Shown here piece after piece: positions 1 through 8,890 of a stretch of 60,516 bases of DNA. Under the pieces are notes generated by a model, which was not told the origin of the DNA, did no database searches, and saw nothing but the letters and a program-made list of their open reading frames with translations. The DNA is from Acidobacteriota bacterium (lineage in GTDB: Bacteria > Acidobacteriota > Vicinamibacteria > Vicinamibacterales > UBA2999). Within the stretch, counting starts at the first letter, position 1, and each line of letters opens with the position of its first letter. Location: positions 1-60,516 of the forward strand of contig JAQBVV010000003.1 of the NCBI GenBank assembly GCA_027622905.1, read 5' to 3'. A program made the position numbers and the translations under genes.

Positions 1-2
1 TC

Positions 3-1049
3 ACTGCCGGGTCGTACTGGCTGTCGGACTCGATCGTTCCGCTGATGCTGCTCCAGCTCGCGTCAGGGGCTGGACTTGCTGTGGTCACCAGCCTGATCGC
101 AACCCGCCTGTTCGGGGGATGGAGGGCAGGTGCGGCGGCGGGGTTACTTGTCGCCCTTCACCCGGGTCTTGTCGTGTACAGCGCAACGAAGGCTCATCCG
201 TTGGCGTTCGATGCACTGTTCTTCTCGCTCGCGCTCCTGCAGTCGTACAGGCTTGTTGAGCAGACGACCATCCGACGCGCGGTGGAACTCGGCGTCATCG
301 TCGGAATCGGAACCCTGTCGCGGGCCACGATTGTCATCTTTCTGCCCATTGCTGGACTGTGGTCGCTCATGGTGACTCCTCGGCCGTCGTGGGGGCGTGC
401 GATACGCAACACCGTGGTTGCCGGCCTTTGTGCGGGTGCGATTGTGGCGCCGTGGACCATTCGGAATTCGCTTCTGCATCAACAGTTCGTGTTCCTGTTG
501 ACCACCGACAGCGATGACTTCTGGCGAGGAAATAATCGTTTCGCTACGGGGCACTCGTATTTCGACAGCGATCGTATCGTGCTGGACATGTTGACACCGG
601 AGGAACGGCAGGATCTCCTGCAGCGGCCGGACGAACTGGCGCAGCGCGAGTGGTTCTCGACGCATGCTCGAGCATTCATCTCGGCCAATCCAGAACGGTT
701 CGTTCACCTGACGTTGATGAAGTTCTTCTACTTCTGGTGGTTCGCGCCACAGACCGGTGTGCTGTACCCGCCAGTGTGGCGTCTGTTGTACCAGGCGTAC
801 TACGTTGGGGTGCTGATCTTCACGGTGGTGGGCGTCCGTCGGATCGCGCGCGAGGGCGGTCCTCCTCTTGCAAAGGCGGTCGTATTGGGCGCGTTTCTTC
901 TGTCGTTGTCCGCGCTTCAGAGTCTCTACTATGTCGAGGGACGTCATCGATGGGCGGTCGAGCCGATGTTGCTGGCGTTAGCTGGAGGTGGCGCGGCCTG
1001 TCTGGCGGAACGGGGTAGACATCAACCGTCACTTCGGTCGGTCCAGTGA
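3..1049 (+). CDS. GT39/ArnT-like membrane glycosyltransferase (5' truncated)
   Basis: The frame is open back to base 3, before the first ATG at base 45, so the true start lies outside the window. The visible part has hydrophobic segments throughout and a conserved APWTIRN stretch followed by a short soluble region. That arrangement is usual in GT39-type polyprenyl-phosphate-sugar transferases, which move a sugar from a lipid carrier on the outer face of the inner membrane. A C-terminal hydrophobic stretch with YYVEGRHRWAVEP resembles the last loop and helix of this group. The catalytic first loop, which carries the acidic residues, is missing from the window. Its stop overlaps the next start (GTGA), so it heads or lies within an operon of glycan genes. 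The family call is good; the substrate is unknown. Confidence 0.75.
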   Translation, partial: TAGSYWLSDSIVPLMLLQLASGAGLAVVTSLIATRLFGGWRAGAAAGLLVALHPGLVVYSATKAHPLAFDALFFSLALLQSYRLVEQTTIRRAVELGVIVGIGTLSRATIVIFLPIAGLWSLMVTPRPSWGRAIRNTVVAGLCAGAIVAPWTIRNSLLHQQFVFLLTTDSDDFWRGNNRFATGHSYFDSDRIVLDMLTPEERQDLLQRPDELAQREWFSTHARAFISANPERFVHLTLMKFFYFWWFAPQTGVLYPPVWRLLYQAYYVGVLIFTVVGVRRIAREGGPPLAKAVVLGAFLLSLSALQSLYYVEGRHRWAVEPMLLALAGGGAACLAERGRHQPSLRSVQ

Positions 1050-1954
1050 CGGCTGGATTGCCCTTGCGTGACTCGCGCCGCGACGTTGTCCCAGCACCGC
1101 GACGATTCGGTTTACTGTCCTCGAGACTCGGTATCGCGCTCTACTTGCTGCTCCCGAATCACTGGGTGCAGAAGTGTCTGTCTCCTGAGGAGCAGGTGCT
1201 GATTCGAAAGGGCAATCAGCGTCACAACACACAGCGCCCAGACTACGCCGATCCAACCCAGTATCAGGGGGGGACTGGGTATGACTCATTGATAGACCCG
1301 CGACGAGAGCGTAGCCGTCGGCGACTGGTCGCTTTTCTCGACCGAGTCAGGCCAGCATCTGTCGTCGAGATAGGGCCAGGATCGGGGTATCTGACGAAGA
1401 CGATCGTTGAGCATCCGGCCGTTTGTCGCTATGTTGCTGTCGATGTCAACGAGGCATTTCTGTCGTACCTGGACCAGAGACTCGCCAGTGTGTCGAAGCC
1501 CGGATTCACCTACAGCCTTGTTACTGGAACTGTCGACGACCTCCCAGCAGATTGTGTTGACGCCGCGGTGATGTTGTCGGTGGTTCACCATATTCCTGGC
1601 AGGGAGAATCTGTTTCGTGAACTCGCCTTGCGGCTGAAGCGGCCGGGACATGTCCTTGCGATCGATCCGACGCACTATTTCTTGCGTTGGTACAAGCTCA
1701 TTCGAAAGATCTCACGGGGCGGGTACCTCAGTCACCATCTCGCCGAAGCCCAGCTTGGGAAACTGTCCACACACGCCATGTGTCAGCTTTCTAAATATCG
1801 TGCGGTGACGCAGAGCGCGGGGTTCGATATCGTTCGGGTCGAGTTTGATGATCACCCAAGGAAGGTACGCCGTCTGGCTGGGGCAGGGGTTCCGCTGGGT
1901 CCGCTCTGGCGGTGGACGTCCCAGGAAATGGCCATCGAATGTGTTCAGCACTAG
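1046..1954 (+). CDS. class I SAM-dependent methyltransferase
   Basis: This 302-residue protein starts at a GTG that overlaps the preceding stop by four bases. It has a clear SAM-binding motif I at about residues 106-116 (VVEIGPGSGYL). An acidic residue ends strand 2 (VAVDVN), and a motif-IV-like AAVMLSVVHHIP lies near residue 180. The roughly 100-residue N-terminal extension is basic and has one hydrophobic stretch (LGIALYLLLP), so it may sit at the membrane. Its place among glycosyltransferases suggests a sugar or lipid-linked intermediate as acceptor. That is inference, since fold alone does not give the substrate. Confidence 0.8.
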   Translation: MTAGLPLRDSRRDVVPAPRRFGLLSSRLGIALYLLLPNHWVQKCLSPEEQVLIRKGNQRHNTQRPDYADPTQYQGGTGYDSLIDPRRERSRRRLVAFLDRVRPASVVEIGPGSGYLTKTIVEHPAVCRYVAVDVNEAFLSYLDQRLASVSKPGFTYSLVTGTVDDLPADCVDAAVMLSVVHHIPGRENLFRELALRLKRPGHVLAIDPTHYFLRWYKLIRKISRGGYLSHHLAEAQLGKLSTHAMCQLSKYRAVTQSAGFDIVRVEFDDHPRKVRRLAGAGVPLGPLWRWTSQEMAIECVQH

Positions 1955-1966
1955 GTCTGGATTGGC

Positions 1967-3616
1967 GTGACTGAGGGGCCAGGCAGATGGGAGAGCTTCG
2001 TGGCTAGGAGGTCAGAGATTGACCACGATCGTCGTTGGCGGCTCAGCTATGCGGCGTCGCTGGCTGTCGGCTTCAGCACGCTGTACCTGTTGACACGGTC
2101 GACCTTTCTGACCGGAGGCACGGAGGCATGGATCAACTCTGCGCGCAACGGGAATCCGTCGGACATGCATTACGCGGAGCCAGCCCACTTCCTCCAGGTG
2201 GTCCTGTCGCGTCTGATTTGGGTCACAACCGATAAAATTGGCCTTCCCGTTTCACTGGAGAGTGTGGCGTTTAGCCTGTCACTGGCGGGGACAATAGCGG
2301 CGATCATCTTCTTCGGGCTTATCGCCGAGCAAGTGCTTCGGACGAGGGCGGCTGCGTGGCTGGCCGCGCTTCTCTTCGGCACATCTCACCTGGTCTGGAT
2401 TCAGTCGAATGGCGAACTGTCTGGGCTTGCCCACGGGTTCGTCACGGCGGCCCTTTTTCTGGCGTTGCGCGGATGGGTATTCTTGCCGGCGTTGCTGTGG
2501 GCGATGGCTGTTCTGGCTCACGCAGCATTCGCTCTGGTTACCCCGGCCTTCGTTCTGGCGGTCTGGATGGTTCGGCCGGCCGATGCCACGATCGCGAACA
2601 CAGCTCGCCGAGCCTCCACGTTGCTGCTGGTAGGCGGGAGCGTCACGATAGCTGTTCTACTGTGGGGTTCGTTTGAAATCGGGAAGTGGCACGATTCGGC
2701 GTCGCTCGCGCAGTATCTGATGGACACGAGCGAGTCGCGTGATGCCGACAGCTTCGAAGTTGTCCGCGCCGCCAAGGGTCTCCTCACCGCCTTCACAGTC
2801 GGTGGTCACTATTGGCGTGACATTCTGACCGGGCGTGGCTCCTTTTCCAATCCGTTCTTCATCCCCGCGTCCGGGCTGGCACTATTTGTTATCGGGATAT
2901 TGGGTGTCTGCATCGTTGCGTCGCTTCGGCGATTCGGTGTCGCGATGCTTGGCGTGGCGTGGTTTCTTCCTCCACACGTGCTCCTGAACTGGCAGTTTGC
3001 CCCGACTGTCGAAAAGCATCACGCGGCTGCGCTACCGGGATTGGTCCTGCTATTTACCGCGGGTCTCATCGTGCTCACCGAACGGATGTCACCGAGGGTT
3101 CGGTTCCGGACCTGCGCTGGCGTCGTTCTGGCCTGTGCCGGCCTCAGCTTCTTCGGCTCCATACTGCCCTTGCAGGCGGTTGGACGTGAGTCGGACGCCG
3201 CCCAACGGGCGATCCTGACACTGAACGACGAAAGATCTGGAAACGTCGCGTTTGTCAGCTGCGACGATACCAAGGCGGTGGCGCAGCCAGGGATCAGTTA
3301 TCTTCGGCTCAAGTCGATCTGGAGGGAGCCTCAGCGTGAGATGCAGGCGGCAATCCTGTCCTGGACGCGGGCGCGGATCGACGAGGGTGTGGACGTCTAC
3401 GTCCTCCTTCGTTGGTGCCGCCCGGATCAGTGGTCCACAGCGTGGTCCGAGGAGCCGTTCGATCTGCTGTTCCTTGAACGCGAATTCGCGCTCGTTCCAA
3501 CGTTGATCGCGAATGTTCCAGTGTTGCAGGGACCTGCGACGGATCCCTTCGCATGGACGACGGGTAGTGTTGCCCGAGTGGTTCCGAAAGCCCGTTCGAT
3601 GCCGGGCGCTCCGTGA
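1967..3616 (+). CDS. multi-pass membrane protein, GT-C-like
   Basis: A 549-residue protein with about ten hydrophobic segments across residues 25-410 and a C-terminal soluble domain of about 130 residues. The GTG start at 1967 lies 12 bases after the previous stop. The topology (N-terminal helix, loop containing acidic and aromatic residues, many helices, C-terminal extracytoplasmic domain) resembles GT-C glycosyltransferases and related uncharacterised membrane proteins of polysaccharide loci. I cannot see a diagnostic catalytic motif, so the role is open. Its stop overlaps the start of the following GT4 gene, which implies co-translation and a shared pathway. Confidence 0.6.
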   Translation: MTEGPGRWESFVARRSEIDHDRRWRLSYAASLAVGFSTLYLLTRSTFLTGGTEAWINSARNGNPSDMHYAEPAHFLQVVLSRLIWVTTDKIGLPVSLESVAFSLSLAGTIAAIIFFGLIAEQVLRTRAAAWLAALLFGTSHLVWIQSNGELSGLAHGFVTAALFLALRGWVFLPALLWAMAVLAHAAFALVTPAFVLAVWMVRPADATIANTARRASTLLLVGGSVTIAVLLWGSFEIGKWHDSASLAQYLMDTSESRDADSFEVVRAAKGLLTAFTVGGHYWRDILTGRGSFSNPFFIPASGLALFVIGILGVCIVASLRRFGVAMLGVAWFLPPHVLLNWQFAPTVEKHHAAALPGLVLLFTAGLIVLTERMSPRVRFRTCAGVVLACAGLSFFGSILPLQAVGRESDAAQRAILTLNDERSGNVAFVSCDDTKAVAQPGISYLRLKSIWREPQREMQAAILSWTRARIDEGVDVYVLLRWCRPDQWSTAWSEEPFDLLFLEREFALVPTLIANVPVLQGPATDPFAWTTGSVARVVPKARSMPGAP

Positions 3617-4788
3617 GACCTGGCGTCCTGCTCGTGACGGGGGCCTACTACCCCGAGCTGAGCGGGGCTGGGCTGCAGACGCGATCTCTCATCACGCGTC
3701 TGTGCGACCAGGTGCGATTCACCGTACTGACCACGACGGCCGATCGGTCCCTGCCATCTGCCGATAGGCGAGACGGCATCGAGGTACACCGGGTATTCGT
3801 AGATCCGCGCAGCCGGTGGTCGAAGGTTGTCGGGGCAGTACGCTTCACGCTTAGGTACCTTCGCCTGTCATCGCGATTTTCCGTCGTGCACCTCGTGGGG
3901 TTTTCGCAGAAGTCGATTCTGTTCGTCGTTCTCGCACGCCTGTCGCGCAAGAAGATCGCCATCAAGCTGACCTCGTTTGGACACGACGATCCGATCTCGA
4001 TGCGTCGACGCGGTGGAGTTGCGGCGGCCTGTTACCGGAGCGCCGACCTGTATCTCGCGGTGAGCCCCGCCTTCGCACCCGCATATGAAGCGGAAGCGTT
4101 GCCGCGCGATCGGTTTCGCTTAATGCCGAACGGTGTTGATATTGAACGTTTCAGGCCAGCCACCGCCGATGAGCGTGGTGCAGTCCGTCGTTCGATGGAG
4201 ATCTCCGCGACGAGCTTTGTTGTGTTGTTCGTTGGGTTCTTCTCGCGAGAGAAGCGTCCGGATGTGCTGTTCGACGCGTGGGCCAGACTCGCGATCGAGC
4301 CTGGTGCTGATTCGGTCCTGGTCTTCGTCGGTGCGACTCGCTCCGCCTATCACGAGGTCGACCAGTACCTTGCCGATGAGATTCGAGCGAGAGCGACGGC
4401 GAGCGGCGTTGCGAACCGACTGCGTTTTGTCGAGGAGACTCGTCACATTGAGGCGTTTCATCGCATGGCCGACGTATTCGTACTGCCATCCGTGCGGGAA
4501 GGAATGTCGAACGCGCTTCTCGAGGCGATGGCGTGTGGCGTGCCGAGCATCGCCACTCGTATCGAAGGTGTGACGGACGTCGTCATCGAGGACGGTGTGA
4601 CTGGCCTATTGGTGCCACCGGACGATGTCGAGGCGCTGGAGCGTGGTCTGCAGCGCATTGCTCTGGATCGGCCATGGGCTGCACGTCTGGGTCAAGAGGC
4701 TCGTCGTGCCGTGGAGACTCGGTTCAGCCTCGAGCAGTCGGCCCAGCGGCATCTGGACGCCTATCGGTGTCTGGCGGGTACGGCTTGA
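3613..4788 (+). CDS. GT4-family glycosyltransferase
   Basis: This 391-residue protein is a GT-B fold retaining glycosyltransferase. Near the N-terminus a glycine-rich acceptor-side loop follows the first strand (GAYYPELSGAGLQTR). The linker region contains MPNGVDIERFRP, typical of GT4. The C-terminal domain carries the E-x7-E type motif in EGMSNALLEAMACGVP, where the two glutamates contact the nucleotide-sugar donor. Length is usual for the family. The GTG start overlaps the previous stop. It probably adds a hexose on the cytoplasmic face; donor and acceptor cannot be read from sequence. Confidence 0.88.
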   Translation: MRPGVLLVTGAYYPELSGAGLQTRSLITRLCDQVRFTVLTTTADRSLPSADRRDGIEVHRVFVDPRSRWSKVVGAVRFTLRYLRLSSRFSVVHLVGFSQKSILFVVLARLSRKKIAIKLTSFGHDDPISMRRRGGVAAACYRSADLYLAVSPAFAPAYEAEALPRDRFRLMPNGVDIERFRPATADERGAVRRSMEISATSFVVLFVGFFSREKRPDVLFDAWARLAIEPGADSVLVFVGATRSAYHEVDQYLADEIRARATASGVANRLRFVEETRHIEAFHRMADVFVLPSVREGMSNALLEAMACGVPSIATRIEGVTDVVIEDGVTGLLVPPDDVEALERGLQRIALDRPWAARLGQEARRAVETRFSLEQSAQRHLDAYRCLAGTA

Positions 4789-4950
4789 GCAGTCCTGCCG
4801 CCACGCTGGTGAAGCAGAGGGTATCTGCTGATCGGCACAGCGATGTTGAGGGTGGCTCGTGCATTCCGCGTCAGGGCCCTCGGAACGCCACACCGCCGGA
4901 GACGTTCTGCATGTCTGCGGCGCCAAGACGCGACGTGGAGAGCACCTGAA

Positions 4951-6831
4951 GTGTGCGGCATCGCTGGCATCATGCATTTCGATGGGGCACCGGTTCCGGT
5001 GGGTCTGGCGGACCAGATGGGTGCTGCGCTTCGTCACCGGGGGCCAGACGATGGCGGCGTGGTGTCCCTTCCGACCGGCGATGCAGGTGGGGACGCTCGC
5101 GCCAGGGGAGCCCTGGTCAGCCGTCGGCTCAGCATCATCGATGTCGAGGGCGGGCACCAGCCCATATCGAACGAGGACGGCACGGTATGGACCGTGCTGA
5201 ACGGGGAGATATACAACTTCGCCGAGCTACGAACGCGGCTTGAAGGATTCGGTCATCGGTTCTCCACGCGTTCGGACACCGAGGTCATTGTTCATGCCTA
5301 CGAGCAGTGGGGCGACGAGTGTCTCAAGCACCTCGATGGCATGTTCGCTCTGGCGTTGTGGGATGCGCGGGCGGAGCGATTGCTCCTGGCCCGCGACCGA
5401 TTCGGGAAGAAACCGCTGCTGTACTTTGACGACGGGGCACGGATCGCGTTCGCGTCGGAGTTTCAGTCGCTCTTGTGCGTGCCGGATGTGCCTCGCGATA
5501 TCGACACCGATGCCTTGGGCAGCTATCTGGCGTACATGGCAGTCCCTGCGCCTCGGACGATCTACGCGCGTGTCAGGAAGGTACCGCCGGCGCACGCGGT
5601 AACTCGAGACCGTGCCGGGCTTGGTGTGCAGCGGTACTGGACCCTTGCGTTTCAACCCAAGATACAGATCGGAGAGGATGCGGCTGTCGAGCAGGTGCAG
5701 TATTTGCTGCGGGCGGCCGTCCGCAAGCGCCTTGTGGGTGAGGTCCCTCTCGGGGCGTTCTTGAGCGGTGGTGTGGACTCGAGCGCGGTGGTCGCCATGA
5801 TGGCCGATGCTGCGAGCCAGCCCGTCAAGACGTTTTCCATAGGATTCGAACACCGCGAATACGACGAGTTGCCACACGCCCGGCGCGCCGCTGAGGCGTT
5901 CGGATGCGAGCACCACGAGTTCATCGTGACCCCGTCCATGGTCGATATCCTGCCGGAGATGGTGCGCCATTTCGGCGAACCCTTTGCTGATTCTTCCGCA
6001 GTGCCATCGTGGTATCTGGCTCGACTGACACGGGCTCACGTGACGGTGGCGTTGAGCGGGGACGGCGGTGACGAGGTGTTTGCGGGATACGGGAGGCATC
6101 TGGCAAACGATCTGGCGGAACGGTGGCAGGGAGTGCCTGGTCCGGTTCGGCGTTCCGCAGAGCGAGTAGCGCGGAGTCGACTGCTCGCCGACCTGGGTGG
6201 ATCGCGACTGGCCAGGTTTGCGGGGGCCGCTGCGAGTTCTCGCGCAGCGCGGTACCGCTTGTGGGCCGGCGTGTTCAGCGGCGACATGGTGCGTGAGCTG
6301 TCAGATCTCGTGCCCGCACACGAGAGCACGGTGCCCGCAGAGTTCGAGCGCGCCAGTGGGTTGGATGCGGTCGACGCCGTGCTCGCTGTGGATTCCCGCC
6401 TCTATCTGCCTTCCGACTTGCTGGTGAAGGTGGATATTTCCAGCATGGCGCACTCGCTGGAGGTGCGTTCGCCGTTCCTCGATACTGCACTTGCTGAGTT
6501 CGTGGCGTCGCTCCCGAGTGGAATGAAGCTCCATCGGTTGACGACGAAGCATCTGTTGAAAAGGGCCGTCGCAGGTCGTGTGCCGCCTCAGAACCTGAGG
6601 CGTGCGAAGCGTGGTTTCGCGGTGCCCATCGGAGACTGGATGCGTGACGATCTCCGGTCCTTTCTGTGCGACCATTTGCAGCCATCCCGGATGTCCAAGG
6701 CTGGAATCGTTCGCCAGTCAGCGATCGACCGCCTGATTGGAGAGCATCTGTCCCGTCGAGCCGACCATGCCCATCATTTATGGGTTCTGCTCATGCTCGA
6801 GGTGTGGTGGAGAACCTGTCTGACAGCATGA
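4951..6831 (+). CDS. asnB: asparagine synthase-like glutamine amidotransferase (copy 1)
   Basis: The class II glutaminase needs an N-terminal cysteine at position 2. That fixes the start at the GTG of 4951 (GTG-TGC-GGC), although the frame is open further upstream. The 626-residue product has Cys2, RRLSIID at 58-64, NGEIYNF at 84-90 and RSDTE at 107-111 (glutamine binding). The synthetase domain has the PPi-loop SGGVDSS at 272-278. Family chemistry is ATP-dependent transfer of ammonia from glutamine to a carboxylate. In glycan and exosortase-type loci, AsnB homologues are thought to amidate sugar acids or intermediates rather than make free asparagine. A second diverged copy lies at 8891. Confidence 0.9.
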   Translation: MCGIAGIMHFDGAPVPVGLADQMGAALRHRGPDDGGVVSLPTGDAGGDARARGALVSRRLSIIDVEGGHQPISNEDGTVWTVLNGEIYNFAELRTRLEGFGHRFSTRSDTEVIVHAYEQWGDECLKHLDGMFALALWDARAERLLLARDRFGKKPLLYFDDGARIAFASEFQSLLCVPDVPRDIDTDALGSYLAYMAVPAPRTIYARVRKVPPAHAVTRDRAGLGVQRYWTLAFQPKIQIGEDAAVEQVQYLLRAAVRKRLVGEVPLGAFLSGGVDSSAVVAMMADAASQPVKTFSIGFEHREYDELPHARRAAEAFGCEHHEFIVTPSMVDILPEMVRHFGEPFADSSAVPSWYLARLTRAHVTVALSGDGGDEVFAGYGRHLANDLAERWQGVPGPVRRSAERVARSRLLADLGGSRLARFAGAAASSRAARYRLWAGVFSGDMVRELSDLVPAHESTVPAEFERASGLDAVDAVLAVDSRLYLPSDLLVKVDISSMAHSLEVRSPFLDTALAEFVASLPSGMKLHRLTTKHLLKRAVAGRVPPQNLRRAKRGFAVPIGDWMRDDLRSFLCDHLQPSRMSKAGIVRQSAIDRLIGEHLSRRADHAHHLWVLLMLEVWWRTCLTA

Positions 6832-8684
6832 ACGAGCCCACTGTGCCCAGAAAACGAGACATTATCTGCTTCTCGTCTATCGACTGGCAGTTCATCTGGC
6901 AGGGTCATCAGGAAATCATGTCGACCCTGGCCGCGAATGGTCATCGCGTGCTGTTTGTCGAGAATACTGGCGTCCGAGCGCCGTCGATCCGCGATCTGCC
7001 GCGTGTCCGTCAGCGGATTGTGAACTGGTGGCGGGGTACCAAGGGATTTCGGCGCGAAGGCGACAACCTCTCCGTGTACTCCCCGCTGCTGTTGCCGTTC
7101 CCGTACTCGTCGATCGTGCTTCGGCTCAACCGTGTCCTGTTTGTGCGCGCCCTCCGTCGATGGATGCGAGCAGCCAATTTCGGGAGGCCTATCGTCTGGA
7201 CCTTTCTGCCAACGCCGCTCGTGCGTGAGGTCATACCGCGGCTGGACCCGCTTGTCTCGGTCTACTACTGCATTGACGATTTCGCGTCGAGTTCATCTGG
7301 CGCCCGCCGAATCGTCGCATCGGAAGAGCAGCTCTTCAGAGAAGCGGATCTCGTCTTCGTTACGTCTGAGAAGCTGCGCGAACGGGCGACGAAATTCAGT
7401 GGCCAGGTACACCTGTTTCCGTTCGGTGTCAGCTTCAAGAAGTTTGAGCAGGCCAGGCTGGCGTCCGTGCCGCTCCCGGAGGAGCTGGTTGGGCTTCCTG
7501 GGCCAGTGGTCGGCTACGTTGGAGGCATTCACCAGTGGGTTGATGTGGAACTGCTGAGCGAGACGGCCAGGGGGATGCCCGGAGTGTCGTTCGTGCTGGT
7601 CGGTCCGATGCAGATCGACGGCGATCCGTTCGTGGACCTCCCGAACGTGCACGTACTCGGCAAACGTCCGCACGATGAGATACCCCGCTACATCAAGGGC
7701 TTTCGTGCCGCCATCATTCCCTACACGCTGAGCGACTACACCGCCAATGTGTATCCGACGAAGCTCAACGAGTACCTGGCGATGGGCGTCCCGGTCGTGA
7801 CGACGGATCTTCCCGAAATTCGTCGCTTCAATGCTGAGCACGGGCCCCATGTCCTCATTGCGAAGGGTACCGACCAGTTCGTGGCGGCTCTCAGAAGCGT
7901 GTTGGATAGGCCGCCGGAGGAGGGCCGTACTCAGCGGATTGCGATCGCGCATAAGAATAGCTGGAACTCTCGCATCGTCACGATGTCGGCATTGGTGGAA
8001 CAGGTGGCGGAATCGAAACTCGGGGAGCGCGAAGCATGGGAAATCAGGCTGCGGCGAATCTATCGGCGCGCTCGCGGTCGGGTGGCAGCGTTCGTGGTCA
8101 CACTCGCGGTCGTGTACGGAGCGCTGTTCGAGACGTCATTGCCATGGATGCTGGCGGAACCCCTTCGCATGCGCGGTGTCCCGGGACCGGCGGACGCGAT
8201 CGTCGTGTTCGCGGGTGGTGTTGGCGAATCCGGGCAGGCTGGCGGCGGATACCAGGAGCGAGTCCTAACGGCAGTCGAGCTGTATCACGAGGGATTTGCA
8301 CCGAGGTTGATCCTGGTATCCGGGTATGTGTTCGCGTTTCGAGAGGCTGAAGTCATGAGGGATCTTGCCGTGTCGCTCGGGGTACCGCCAACTGCTATCG
8401 TGCTCGAGGCGAATGCGGGCAGTACCATCGACTACGTGCGACATACCCATGACATCCTCAACGAGGAGGAGTGGCATCGAATTCTTCTGGTCAGTTCGCC
8501 CTACCACATGCGTCGCGCGATGCTGGTGTGGGCCACGCAGGCTCCGGAGGTCGAAGTGGTGCCGACGCCTGTGTCGGAGAGCCAGTTCTATGCCCACGGG
8601 CGTGGTGCGAGTCTTACGCAACTGCAAGGTCTTGTTCGAGAGTACCTTGCGATCGGCTACTACCGATTCAGGGGTTGGCTCTGA
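6828..8684 (+). CDS. fusion of GT-B glycosyltransferase and YdcF/DUF218 domain
   Basis: The ATG at 6828 overlaps the previous stop (ATGA), giving 618 residues. Residues 1 to about 400 resemble GT-B glycosyltransferases. They contain a YYCIDDFA segment like that of TuaH-type enzymes, and a donor-domain region with IPRYIKGFRAAIIPY and YLAMGVPVVTTDLPEI. A hydrophobic helix at about 420-440 leads into a DUF218 (YdcF/SanA/ElyC) domain at about 448-618, recognised by ADAIVVFAGG, ERVLTAVELY, EANAGSTIDYVRHT and VSSPYHMRRA. DUF218 proteins are implicated in envelope polymer metabolism. The helix should place the DUF218 domain outside the membrane if the GT is cytoplasmic. The fusion is unusual, and both halves look intact. 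Confidence 0.85.
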   Translation: MNEPTVPRKRDIICFSSIDWQFIWQGHQEIMSTLAANGHRVLFVENTGVRAPSIRDLPRVRQRIVNWWRGTKGFRREGDNLSVYSPLLLPFPYSSIVLRLNRVLFVRALRRWMRAANFGRPIVWTFLPTPLVREVIPRLDPLVSVYYCIDDFASSSSGARRIVASEEQLFREADLVFVTSEKLRERATKFSGQVHLFPFGVSFKKFEQARLASVPLPEELVGLPGPVVGYVGGIHQWVDVELLSETARGMPGVSFVLVGPMQIDGDPFVDLPNVHVLGKRPHDEIPRYIKGFRAAIIPYTLSDYTANVYPTKLNEYLAMGVPVVTTDLPEIRRFNAEHGPHVLIAKGTDQFVAALRSVLDRPPEEGRTQRIAIAHKNSWNSRIVTMSALVEQVAESKLGEREAWEIRLRRIYRRARGRVAAFVVTLAVVYGALFETSLPWMLAEPLRMRGVPGPADAIVVFAGGVGESGQAGGGYQERVLTAVELYHEGFAPRLILVSGYVFAFREAEVMRDLAVSLGVPPTAIVLEANAGSTIDYVRHTHDILNEEEWHRILLVSSPYHMRRAMLVWATQAPEVEVVPTPVSESQFYAHGRGASLTQLQGLVREYLAIGYYRFRGWL

Positions 8685-8890
8685 TTCGGTCGGGAATGCG
8701 CTACCCGGGCTCTCCCGGTCAAGACGACATCCGCGCAAGTGCGGCGTCAGGCGGAACCCAGGCAAGGTCATGACGGCCCTGGTTGTATCTTTCGGAGGGA
8801 CTATCGCGGCGTCAGCTCTCGTCCCTGTTCGAGCCGTCTCTCTCACGTGTGCCGCCCCACCGTCGTGCGGAAGCAACTAGGACTATTGAG
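8685..8890 (+). other. intergenic leader before second asnB-like gene
   Basis: About 206 bases without a convincing gene. The frame of the downstream gene is open through part of it, but the Cys2 rule places the real start at 8891. An AGGA at 8879-8882, eight bases before that ATG, is a good ribosome binding site and supports it. No terminator or strong promoter is visible. Confidence 0.5.

Noticed and set aside
5227..6099. Minus-strand frame of 290 codons opposite the first amidotransferase
   Set aside because: Shadow of the AsnB-like gene, whose glutaminase and synthetase motifs are intact.
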